Origin: Hanleya hanleyi
Lineage: Eukaryota > Mollusca > Polyplacophora > Lepidopleurida > Hanleyidae
Direction of reading: 5' to 3'
Assembly: GCA_036873755.1 (NCBI GenBank)
Contig: JAVTVY010039274.1
Coordinates: 109,161 to 173,160, forward strand
Length of the DNA stretch: 64,000 nucleotides
This document shows positions 47,291 to 58,593 of this stretch, piece after piece; the stretch's first letter is position 1, and every line of letters starts with the position of its first letter. Made by a program: the position numbers and the translations under genes. The notes below the pieces were generated by a model. The model ran no database searches, was not told where the DNA came from, and saw only the letters and a program-made list of their open reading frames with translations.

Positions 47291-49580
47291 TTTTCACAAA
47301 AAGTGGAATTCTGATGATGGAAGGACCGCCATCATGGAAAATGACGGTGGGTGCTGCTCGTACACACATTGATCTCATCATCACCGGTTTCATGAATCTT
47401 AATCCCCAGTGGTTAATCTAAGGACTGATGACAAACGCATGGGATCAACGTGTTCTTTCATTACGGACTGTGTGAATTTTTGTAGGTAAATGTATGCCGT
47501 GGCCTCTTGACCTTCAGCGACCTCAATTTAGACGAATAAAAAAAAAAAGTTCGATTTTTTATGAAGATATATCCCCTGTCGATTCAAAACCACTAAAAAC
47601 TGTAAAATAGACGTATGAGAAAATAATAACGTGTGAACGACCCTACCACTAATTTCAGAGCTGTTCAAATATTACGAAATTATCATGACGTCGTCGTGTT
47701 CGTCGCTATATATCAGGACAAAATGGTCAAAGTTAAGCTTAAAAAATGCCCCAGCCACTATTCTGCAATATATGCAGGTTCAAAGGTATATTATAGTGGC
47801 CTGAAAATATCTAAGGCTCTTCAATTAGGGGATATGTCGATTTTTGAAGAAAAAGTTAGGTCATGACCTTTCGACCTCTACTGACATAATCCTTTGGCTT
47901 TCAAAGTGAACCAAATATATCAACTTAAATTGATATGAAAAAATAAATGGAATCATTTGAACAAACCTGCCAGCCCAAATAAGTCGTTTTCGCACATGTG
48001 CCCAGTACGTCTTTTTCGCTCAATATCTCCGTAGTTTCCTACCTTTGGGAAGGTCTACTCTCAAAAAACATATTGAAAATTTTCTTACCAGATGTATATC
48101 CAAGGTAATTAGAGAGGGCACAAATTGCTCGAGAATGAACAATAATACACTATTTCCTGGAAATGTCAGCCGGTCATATACCAGATAAATATTTGCTAGC
48201 CCGGACTGAACTGAACACAGTTTTCCCATCGAAGAAAGGCGAAACTATTAACCGCGATATACCCACATAATTTATTTAACTCAAAATTAGTTGCCATTAT
48301 GTGTGCGATTGAATAGATATAATAATTAATGCTTAGATGCAAACTAAAAACAATTAAATATGAAAACTAATATTGTGATATGGGAACTCAATGAAAACTC
48401 ATTATATGTACTATATTTATTGTAATTATACATTGGTTAGCTGATCAATAGCTCATTCAGAGCACATGTAAATGTAATTCATTCAAGCCCTCAGCAAATT
48501 ATTTGTAAATATGTGTGGGATTACATTGATATAATAATTTTTGATTACACTGAAATAATAATTCAATAGTTAAAAATGATTATATAAGGAAAAACCAAAT
48601 ATAACGTAGTGAAAATATTTGATGAAAATTCATTGCGTTTTTATATATTTCTACATCTTTATTGTTATTATACATTTGTTTGTCGTTCAATAGCTCGTTC
48701 AGAGTTAATGTTTTCTGGTTGTATATTATACCGACGCTAAATAAAGTTTCTTACCCTTAAGCACTTAAATGTAAAAAAAATGGCGCTACGTACAGTTTCG
48801 TGTCGAGGGTCTGGACTTTTTAGCATAAAGCACATATGTTCATCATTAATAGCACTAGTTATAGGTTTCATCCTTTGGTCATATGATTGATGAATCTATA
48901 GAACCTCCAAGAATCGTTTGACAGTCCCAGTAGAGCGAGGACACAGTCCTATTGTGTTTAATATATTGTTATGACTAACGACTTGTTATATACTCTCCAC
49001 ATTTGAATCGATCACCATTATTCGTATATATATTTTTTATATCAATGTTTATATCGTGGTTTTAAAGGCGATGCCAAATTATTAATGTTTTCACTTAGCA
49101 TGTGCTGCAATGATGATTGTTTGCAATGGTTAGAATATTTGGCCCTGTCCTGTTGACTATCCTCGGTTCGATGGAACTGAAATAGCGTAACGAATCCATT
49201 CATGAATGGTCAGCTTCTAAAAGCCACTGTTGTTCCCCGATTTGGAGAGCCTCTCTTTCGAAGAACATATTTAACGTACTGACGATAACATACGTCCCTA
49301 TTCAGTGAAGCGAGTCAGTAAGTATGATTTAACGTGGCTTTCATTCATATCACGACGTTTGGTTCCTATTGCTTTGTTGTAGAGGTAACTATTCGCTCGG
49401 AACTGTTAATCCCTGATATGCCGAAATAACCGTATGCCAGGAGATTGCATGACCCGGGCTAGTTCCTCCGAACCTACTCAAACCGGTTTTGGCCCGAAGC
49501 TTGAACTTCGGGAATCTTCGGTGCATGCACTGCGATAGATCAGACTAGTGAGGGATTTCATTGAGACAGGACGTATAGAA
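47291..49580. repeat. unassigned region with a diverged direct repeat
   Basis: No gene recognised. A diverged direct duplication is present: TGAAAACTCATT, ATTGTAATTATACATTGGTT and CAATAGCTCATTCAGAG (48390-48460) recur as TGAAAATTCATT, ATTGTTATTATACATTTGTT and CAATAGCTCGTTCAGAG (48620-48700). Confidence 0.5.
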
Positions 49581-52559
49581 TTCAAGTGGTTGGATGGGAC
49601 AATTTTAACGGGGGATATTTTAGCTTTCTATCGCTCTGGGTGTTGCTAGGTGGAGCACACCTCTACGACAACTGGCGTCAGCAAGTGAAATTGATTTTTT
49701 TTTCACGGTTGAGAACCGATTTAGGCCTGGAAGAAAATTTCGGTAAACAAACGCGGCATGGAAGCCGGCCATTTTTCCCCTTTGTTCGCGTACTCCCAAC
49801 CCATGTTGGCGTCACCGTATATACAGTATCATTGCCCTGTGATGGGCGCGCTGTGTTATTAGTAAGGCCTACGCGGTATGATTTGGCACTGTCGACAAAA
49901 TATATAGGTCTGTGTAATGTGGCAGTTAATCATTTCGCCTCTTTGAGAGACTTGATGCGTTCAATTCGGTCCGTGCTATTCAATATATTTCTGTTTTATA
50001 GCCAGCTGAATTAGCCAGCATTTCTTGGAAATAGTGTATTACTCTATTCGTTTATTGAACTTGGCGTTGCCGTGTATACAGTATTATTGTCCTGTGATAA
50101 ACGTGGTATGTTATTGGTAGTGGTATGTTGACCGTTCGTGACCAATATATTGGTAAAAGCCGGATACATTGACTCAGTTGTATTGAATGCGATTTGAGTT
50201 TGTATGGGGAATACAATTTTGGGTTGATAGTAAATGCTCAGATTCTTCTCGGCTCAATGATGGTTGACTTTGTTTTCTGCTAACATTTTTCTCATCTTGA
50301 TAAAAGAGAAATACGTTTTTTCTTTCTGTTTCAAGATATGTTTTTGAACTGTTGTTCCCTAGTTTGTATAGTTCCATTTATGTCGTGGTGTTCCTCGTAG
50401 TCGAATCTGTCGGCTGTCAACTGGTCGGCTAAAAAAATCGCTCATCTGGTCGATTTTCTGAATTAATACAGATATATATTGCCTATATTTTGGTTGTTCA
50501 GTACGTGATTTTGATTGCTCCGTTCATAGTTTGGGGCATTGTCAGTCATGGAGTCCACATTCATGGCGATACCATGGTGTTGTCAGTGTGATAATAGTAA
50601 TCAGGCTTCCCTCAATCCTTTTGAATTGAGCTAATGACATGTAGTTTCTGTTTTTGTTTTCTTCCTTCTCTTGGATCAGTTCAGGAAATTATGCTACTGT
50701 TTGAATGTAGTTGAATGGAACGTGCCTATGTTCATCCTCGAGGGGTTTGAATGGTAGACTGAAGTTTGTTCATGATGTTGAACACTATGGGGGTGATGGC
50801 AGTTCACGCCCGGAAATCACACGGGTAAGGTCCTATTCTTGTTTACACCCAGGAACCCACACGCACGGACATTCCTTTTCACACCGGGAACCCCACAGGA
50901 GCTCTCTGAGTTGCTGATGCCTGTTTTTACCATAACGTGGAGTGTGCACGACGACACCTATATTCAGTTGAACCTTTGGAGCTATACTACATGTAGCCTA
51001 TATTTATTATACTTGGATCAAACATGAGCACACGGCGTAAATGCAATCCATTAGCAATAAGCTTGACATCCTTAACTTTGTAATTTTCTAAAGAGCACAA
51101 ACAGAATATACCGGTCGCAATCCCTTTAATTTATCTTTTGACACTCAAACGAAGCGTTTGCCGCTTAATAAATATAATTTTTATAAGATATGACGAAGAC
51201 AAACTCTATTAATAAAATAACTGATGTAGTTGCCATTCAAAATGTAATGCCTGCAGCTCATGCTCTGTAACTCTGTACATTGGCTCTAAGTTTCATTATT
51301 CGGTGTATATAACATTTGGATTAAGTTCGTGTTTCCGAGCTGTTAATGTGAATTAGGACCGTCATTTCATAGTACGCAGAAGAAAATACTCTTGGGAATC
51401 GTTATTATTTCCTAAAGTGGATTGGTGAAATATAACCTGATACAACCCATTATTAAAGAATTAATTTTTTCGTCCATATATTTGGCGCTGAGCTGCTATA
51501 AATCAGCATAATTCCCAGAGCAATATTTTGATATTTTGAAGTTTAAGGTTGATGAGAGAAATGTCCTATTGAATTCGCGAGCTACCTTCGTCGAATTGTC
51601 CGCCATGTTATCAACATTCGACATGCGTTCGTCATTATATTTAAAATCTGTGATATCAAAGCAAAGATAGATAGTTAGCCTCTGTCATTTTGAATTGTCA
51701 ATTTAAGAAATTTTGCTTTCATAGGCGTGCTCAATGGTTATTGTACGCACGGTTAGTGAGGGAAAGTTTACATTCTATTGTTCTTATCCCTCAAGTAAGA
51801 GGGATGAAACTTAACACATGGAACCTATTTTCTTGCACCAGACACGAAGCCTTCCGTTTCTCGAGATTAAAAGATGTATTGAAATAAAATGGTGCTTTCT
51901 GGCGTATTTTGACAGCATTTTCCCGATTTGTTAAACCTTCCAGCTTCTAGATGAAAGTGAAAAGTTGTTAGATGCCGAACTCACTGACCCCCTACTATAA
52001 TTTTTTGGGGCGGCATGGGCCTGCCCCGGACAGCAATTTTTCAAATCTATATGTAAAATGGTGGGTCACGCCTCGTTTGATATTTTTAAGAAATTTATTA
52101 GGCTTAATGGAGAATCAAAATAACGCGTACTGGTGCATTGTTGTATAGTATATTTGGATATTTAGTACCAAACTTGTGTGTTAAATGTGAAGTTTTGCTC
52201 GTGCGCTAGTCCATCAGTCCAGCGGGAGAAGGCGGGTGCGTACGCACTCAGTGAACCCTAGCCTACGGGTCTGTAGAAGGCTTGATTATAACAGCGATGA
52301 TTGTATAATCGGTAAATGTCACAAGGTAAAAATCTATCACCCCTGAGTTAGAGCCATCGCCCTTTTTAGGACAATCTTAAACATGTGGCTGTCGCCATCG
52401 GGACCCCTCGGTCCGGGCCCAGAGCAATTGTGGAAATAATGTTTCTGACCCCAACAACTCACATATTTGGGGTGGGCATAATTTTACCTGTATGATATAG
52501 ATCATAGACAGACAAAACAATATAGCAATAGAGCAGTGATTACCTATAGTAGATGTAGT
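49581..52559. other. unassigned region
   Basis: The longest open frame (49586-50014, 142 codons) shows no domain. Part of it (CGTATATACAGTATCATTGC with CCTGTGATGGGCG) is repeated at 50070-50105, which argues for repeat sequence rather than a gene. Nothing else recognised. Confidence 0.4.
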
Positions 52560-53465
52560 CGAACGATTACTGTCTATTCACAGCAATCCACACAGGTTTG
52601 TGTGAACTCCTGAAAAACACATCCCATGGCACCGACTTTCAATAGGCTTCTGGTACTGGCTGTATTAAACAACTGTATGAAGTTTCATTGTTGTGAGTGA
52701 AGGACTTTTTGAGATAATGTGTTTACAAGGATATGGACCAACATACATGTATAAAGGGGCAGAACTCCTGGAAAACACATTCGATTACACCGACTTTCAA
52801 TAGGCTTCTGGTACTGGCTGTATTAAACAACTGTATGAAGTTTCATTGTTGTGAGTGAAGGACTTTTTGAGATAATGTGTTTACAAGGATAAAAACAGAC
52901 AGACATGTATAAAGGGGCATAACTCCTGAAAAACACATCCAATGGCACCGACTTTCAATAGGCTTCTGGTACTGGTTGTATTAAACAACTGTATGAAGTT
53001 TCATTGTTGTGAGTGAAGGACTTTTTGAGATAATGTGTTTACAAGGATATGGACCAACAGACATGTATAAAGGGGCATAACTCCTGAAAAACACATCCGA
53101 TTACACCGACTTTGAATAGGCTTCTGGTACTAGCTGCATTAAACAACTGTATGAAGTTTCATTGTTGTGAGTGAAGGAGTTTTTGAGATAATGTGTTTAC
53201 AAGGATAAAAACAGCCAGACATGTATAAAGGGGCATAACTCCCGAAAAACACATTCAATGGCACCGACTTTCAATAGGCTTCTGGTACTGGCTGTATTAA
53301 ACAACTGTATGAAGTTTCATTGTTGTAAGTGAAGGACTTTTTGAGATAATGTGTTTACAATGATATGATGGACAGACGGACAGACGGACGGACGGACAGA
53401 CGGACGGACGGACAGACGACGGAGGCAACGACAATACCGCTCGGGCAGAATCTGCCCGAGGGGTA
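52560..53465. mobile_element. second pearl-like tandem-repeat element
   Basis: Five units of about 158 bp with landmarks AACTCCTGAAAAACACATCC, CACCGACTTTCAATAGGCTT and TGTATGAAGTTTCATTGTTG (unit starts 52604, 52763, 52921, 53079, 53237). A GGAC/AGAC tetranucleotide tract follows (53369-53422), then a hairpin CTCGGGCAGA-a-TCTGCCCGAG at 53440-53460. Same architecture as 38742-41480 but unrelated unit sequence. Confidence 0.8.
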
Positions 53466-53471
53466 AAAAAC

Positions 53472-53645
53472 GATGGGGATTGAAGAGTGAGCAGTGACTG
53501 TAAATTTAGGTTATCACTTATAAAGGTGATGTGGTAAATCATCACCCTTAAAAGATCCTGACCGTCGCCATTTAAAGGTGATGGCTGATCACCATTGAAG
53601 GGTAATGGACCATCACGGTTTTCTGGATGTGATATTAATGATATA
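53472..53645 (+). repeat. AAAGGTGAT motif array, copy 1
   Basis: AAAGGTGAT, ATCACC and variants recur about eight times in both orientations. The lead phrase GAAGAGTGAGCAGTGACTGT and TAAATTTAGGTTATCAC matches, inverted, the copy at 55985-56216. Confidence 0.7.
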
Positions 53646-54030
53646 GGCTTTTCAATAAACTTTCTGATACGCATCACGTGACAAGCAGTTTCAACTTTCG
53701 CTTTCAAAGGATATAACAAATATTTATTGAGCAAAGAAATTTATTGTGGATGAAAGGTTCGTTTGATTGCTAGTTTCCAATTTTTATAATGTCTCTTGAA
53801 GAATATATGTGTGTTGACAAGAGCTGGTTGATGTTGAAAGACGCGAGCACCAGCAAGAAACAAACTACTTCCAGTGAGACTTTGCTCTTGTAGCTTACTC
53901 TGGAACGTTTGGAACTTTAATATCGATTACGAAACCGATACAGTTTTGAGTAATACTAACAACATATTGTAGACACAATTTGAATATAAACATAATAAAA
54001 CAGAGAAGACAAACAAAAACCTAACATATA

Positions 54031-54223
54031 TTTTTTTTTCATTTAGAAAGTGATCGTGTAACAGTATCTTCGTTATTTTGAGATAACTCTGTCTTACAAT
54101 AGCATAAGTTCTAGTGCTGACTCGACCAATTTTTCAGTACTAGAATTTGTGCTATTCTAAGATAGTGATATCCCAAAATAACGAAAATACTGTTATACGA
54201 TCACTTTCTAAATGAAAAAAAAA
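54031..54223. repeat. inverted repeat with about 90-bp arms
   Basis: The arms 54031-54120 and 54134-54223 are reverse complements with few mismatches, around a 13-base loop. The arm sequence is the same flank that recurs between the tRNA-like units to the right, so the first unit of the array is preceded by an inverted copy of its own flank. Confidence 0.8.
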
Positions 54224-55290
54224 ATCTATTCAAATGTGGGAGCTGCGTCATTACGATCATCAAAGGGGTACTGTATGTTCGCTTTCAAGACTATCGGTCT
54301 GCTACCTCCTATTTTTGTGGGAGGCCCGTTGGCCGAGTGGCTTAGATCGCCGACATACAGTGCTTGCGATTAGGTGCCGGACTCTGGGGTCTCTGGTTCG
54401 AATCCCGCACGGGACTCGACCAATTTTTCGGCACTGGAATTTGTGCTATTCTGAGAGAGTGTTATCCCATAATAACGAAAATACTGTTATAGTATCACTT
54501 TCTAAATGATAAAAATATATCTATTCTGCTGTGGGAGCTGTGTCATTACGATCATCAGAGGGGCACTGTATATTCGCCTTCAAGACTACCGGTCTGCTAT
54601 CTTCTATTTTTGCGAGAGGCCTATTGGCCGAGTGGTAATTAGATGACCAACAAACAGTGATGGCGATTAGGTGCTTGACTCTGGGGTCGCTGGTTCGAAT
54701 CCCGCACAGGATTCGACAAATTTTTCAGCACCACAATTTGTGCTATTCTAAGATAGTGTTATCCCAAAATAACGAAAATTCTGTTTTAGTGTCACTTTCT
54801 AAATGATAAAAAATATATCTATTCAGCTGTGAGAGCTGTGTCATTACGATCGCCAGAGGGGAACTGCATGTTCGCTTTCAAGACTACAGGTCTGCTACCT
54901 CCTATTTTTGTGGGAGGTCCGTTGGCCGAGTGGTTTAGATCGCCGACATTTAGTGCTGTGCCCGACTCTCGGGTCGCTGGTACGAGTCCCGCACGGCACT
55001 CGATAAATTTTTCAGCACTAGAATTTGAGCTATTCTACGACAGTGTTATCCCAAAATAACGAAAATACTGTTATACGATCACTTGCTGATTGATAAAAAA
55101 AATATATCTATTCTGCTGTGAGCTGTGTGGGATGCCCGTTGGCCGAGTGGTTTAGATCGCTGACATACAGTGCTGGCGATTAGGTGCCTGACTCTGGGGT
55201 AGCTGGTTCGAATCCCGCACGGTACTCGATCAATTTTTCAGTACTAGAATTTGTGCTATTCTAAGATAGTGTCATCCCAAAATAACGAAA
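54134..55290 (+). mobile_element. tandem array of tRNA-derived SINE-like units
   Basis: Four tRNA-like heads: TGGCCGAGTGG box A at 54330, 54625, 54923 and 55140, with box B GGTTCGAATCC at 54395, 54692, (GGTACGAGTCC) 54979 and 55205. They are separated by a common flank (TTTTTCAGCACTAGAATTTG, GTTATCCCAAAATAACGAAA, ATACGATCACTTTCTAAATG). Units are 295, 298 and 217 bp apart. The heads lack a clean cloverleaf and an acceptor stem, so they are SINE-like, not functional tRNA-Ser or tRNA-Leu genes. Confidence 0.75.
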
Positions 55291-55682
55291 TTACAACTAC
55301 CTAACGTTTTAAAAATCTCATCAAATCTGATATGTAAAATTTTCGTTTGTGCCTTTATTCGAGTGAGAAAAGAACATATGTAATCTCCCTCTGTTGGTTT
55401 TAAGACAAGACACCAAGAACTTTGCCTCGATATATAACCACCCTGGTTACACTTTAACCGAAGAATTCTGCCATGGCATAATGAATTGTTTAAATGATAA
55501 TACCAGGAAGAATATTTAGAAAACACTGTCTGGAAGAACATTGTTTGTAATACCGTAGTACCGTGGTTTTTATATTACGCGATAGATGCGAGTTTTATAT
55601 TGCCTGTTGGATATGTTATCATGGTGTTGACTAGACCACAAGTGCCTGCGCCTCGCGCCAATACTCATGCACTGGTATCTCT

Positions 55683-55915
55683 CTAAGAGGAAGGGCGTGA
55701 ATGGCCATAGATTTCCTGGGTGCGCATCCCACACATGAGTATTATGGCCCCAATGCCAGACACAAGACACATCGCCGCCCCGGCGCATGTCATGTAGAAT
55801 CCCCAGCCGATGCTATCCTTGGTAAAGACCGGAAGTTGAATCATGAGAAAACTCTGTGCTAAACCATCTTCCATCTTCGCTCGAAATACAGCAATCCCGA
55901 TCAGGTTAAACACAA
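55683..55915 (-). CDS. second claudin-like last exon
   Basis: An intact terminal exon on the minus strand: acceptor TTTTCAG before 55915, open for 77 codons to TAG at 55683, and the same phase 1 entry as 30360-30577. It encodes the claudin-family fourth segment (GWGFYMTCAGAAMCLVSGIG) preceded by VVFNLIGIAVFRAKM. It differs from copy 1 by many amino acid changes and a longer, unrelated tail (ends HSRPSS). No matching exons 1 or 2 occur in the rest of the window to the right, so either they lie beyond 64000 or this is an orphan duplicated exon. Confidence 0.65.
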
Positions 55916-55984
55916 CTGAAAAATTAATATAAACCAATAATTAGTTAATAAGTATTTATTAATAATGTTAATCCAATAAGTATA

Positions 55985-56216
55985 CACAGACAGAGAAAAC
56001 CCTTTAATGGTGTACAGACCTGTCCATTACCTTTAAACGGTGGTGAGTAGAGCCATCACCTCTAAATAGCCACATCACTCGTAAAAGGCGATGACCTAAA
56101 TTTATAGTCATTGCTCATCACTCTTCAGAGGTTATGGCCATCATGTTTAAAGGTGATCATAAGAAAAGGAGATGGTTCTAACTCATCACCTTTTCGGGGT
56201 GATAGTTATCACCTTT
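55985..56216 (-). repeat. AAAGGTGAT motif array, copy 2
   Basis: About twelve occurrences of GGTGAT/ATCACC with flanking AAA/TTT in both orientations. It interrupts the intron of segmental copy 2 and is absent from copy 1, so it is a later insertion. Confidence 0.75.
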
Positions 56217-57813
56217 TCCTGGCTTTGTATATATTCTCTATAATTATAATTAATAGTGTCTATTCATAAGTAATCATAGCTGAAATTAATTGAATAGGAG
56301 GAAATGTATTCATGGTTGTATATTATATGTATTCATAAATAACTAGGAGATTACATGCGTTGATGGTGGGAAAATACAGCAAGAGTTCACATGCCCCCCC
56401 CCCCCCCACATGCCAATATTCTCAAAGCTACCGGAGATAAATAGTCATTTAAGCGAAAATCAATAAAAACTATCGCAAAAGTAATGATATAGGATAGCTC
56501 TATCAACACTGATGGAAATTGATGAGATGCGACTGTTAATATAACCATATGACTGTAGTTATGAAACTGCCCATAGGAAAAAGGGGACAAATACCCGACT
56601 GGGCGTTTATAGATCCTTTTTATTAACATACAGTTCAAGATGCATATATACGGAGGGTGAATCTCGGGCCCAAGGGCCACTAGCAGAAATTCACCATACA
56701 CAGATAACAATCGGGATGTCATACCATGGTGGTGGATGATAGTCATGTCGTCAAATCTGTATGTCAGTAAATATGTCAAAAAGTATTTCTGAGTCGCTTT
56801 TGACAAATGGAATTGTTGTAGATATAACTGTGACTGATCATATGTACATATATTGTCCATACGCCGACCACAACTCCCTTGTTCCCGACAACATGCATTT
56901 CGATTCTACATTGAATTTGGTGAAATAATAATGCAGTCTCGACCGCAATAAGTGACAGCAAGCCTCATATGTGCGTTAACGTCTAGAATTTCCGTCAAAC
57001 GTGATTCTTGGAAAAATTATGTTTCTAAGTTCAATACACATATTCCTATAACAAAAGTTTGGAATATGATTCAAAGAATAAAAGGTAAAAGCTCCAAGTC
57101 CAGTGCTCATGATCTCCACGATGAAATCAGGTGTTAACTGATAGAGTGAGATTGAAAATAAGCTAGGCGAAACAATTGCCAAAAACTCTTCGTCAGATAA
57201 TTATGTACCTAAATTAGAAAGTTCCCCAAATAGAGAAGGGAAAAATGAAATGAAATTCCCCTCCTTTAACCGTGAAGTTTATAACGCTATGTTTACAATT
57301 GAAGAACTTCATGCTACTCTCACGAAGCTAACGATGCTCCTGCAGGCCCTGATAATATTCATTATCAACATCCACCTGAATCTTCTCTAGAAATTCAACA
57401 GAATGGATAAGAGAAGACTTTTCAGCGTCATGGCCTAATGCCATTATTATACCAGTACCGAAACCTTGCCGTAACTATACAGACCCTGGTAAGTATCGTC
57501 TGGTTTCACTGACTAGCTGTGTTTGTAGAACAATGGAACGCATGATAAATGATCGCCTTGTTTGATACCCAGAAACTGGAAAGAAAATTAATGATATTCA
57601 AGCTGGTTTTTTGTAAATATAGAAGTACCACTTACCATTTAGTCAGATTAGATTCCTATGTAAAGAAAGCTTTCGCCAAGAATGAACATATAGTTTCTAT
57701 CTTTTTTGATTTAGAAAAAGCCTATGATACTACATGAAAATACGGGATTCTAAAAGACCTTCATACTATGAGATTAAAGGGCCGTTTGCACATTTTCAAT
57801 ACTGTGGGTTTAA

Positions 57814-58403
57814 CCCTATCTGGCCTGGGCTTTTTGAGACGTATCCTGGCCTGGGGGGGGGGCGAAAAATGGTCCCCCCCTCCTGATTATTTTTCTTACC
57901 CCTTGAGCTAGGGAGCTGAAACTTACCACACTATACCCATCGGTCAAGCTCTACCAGAAAATGTAAAAAAAATCCAAGATGGCCGTCTTGATGACGTCAC
58001 AGTGACGTCATTTTCAAAAACGGCATTTTTTGGTCGATTTTTCGGTCGGATTTTCCAAAAAATTTTATTTATGCAATTTCTCCTTAAAAACTGCATGGTA
58101 AATTAGTAAATATTAATGTGATGTGAAATAAAATAGTTTCTGCCCACTTTTCATTGCGCAAAAGCAGAAATTTCGAAGAAATATGACAAAAACATCATTT
58201 TTCGGTACCCCACGTGGCCGCCATCTTCAATTTGGCCATGATACTCTGCTCGGGGTGTTACATAAATAGACTCAAAATGACCCCAATATGATAAACTAAA
58301 AAGTCAAAGAGTTTCAGCTCTCCCATTTTTTGTCGTTCCGGAGATAGCGCAGAATGTTTGGTAGGGGGCCATTTCGCCCCCCCCCCCCACAGGCCAGGTA
58401 GGG
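57814..58403 (-). mobile_element. piggyBac-like MITE (family P), complete copy
   Basis: TTAA at 57810-57813 and 58404-58407. The ends CCCTATCTGGCCTG and CAGGCCAGGTAGGG are inverted with one mismatch. CCCT...AGGG next to TTAA is the piggyBac signature. The interior is non-coding, with homopolymer C/G tracts just inside both ends and two CRE-like TGACGTCA octamers (57992-57999 and 58003-58010). It interrupts the LINE reverse transcriptase. Confidence 0.85.
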
Positions 58404-58593
58404 TTAAATGGCCGTTCACCCATTTGCATATCCAACTTTTTCAATGATGGACAATTCCAAGTTCGGTTAGATACAACCATGGCTGATCATTTTGACCAAG
58501 ATCAGGGTGTCCCACAGGGCAGTATTTTGTCTACTACTCTGTTTAGTATCAAGATCAACAGCCTGGCGGCAGTTTGAATAAATCAATCCGCCT

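Larger units (their letters stand above)
53757..56975. repeat. segmental duplication, copy 2
   Basis: Counterpart of 29728-31590 in the same orientation. Relative to copy 1 it contains an inserted block of about 1.3 kb (about 54010-55310: inverted repeat plus tRNA-derived array) and an inserted motif array (55985-56216). It lacks the 270 bp at 30990-31265 and holds a C-tract at 56395-56408. Confidence 0.85.

Noticed and set aside
49586..50014. 142-codon open frame as a gene
   Set aside because: No domain or splice context, and part of its sequence is repeated 250 bp downstream.
54320..55220. Functional tRNA-Ser or tRNA-Leu gene cluster
   Set aside because: A and B boxes are present, but the stems do not pair properly and the units carry long conserved flanks, so they are SINE-like.
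56387..56860. 157-codon minus-strand frame
   Set aside because: It starts in a C-tract and lies in the non-coding intron of the segmental duplication; the counterpart in copy 1 is not open.
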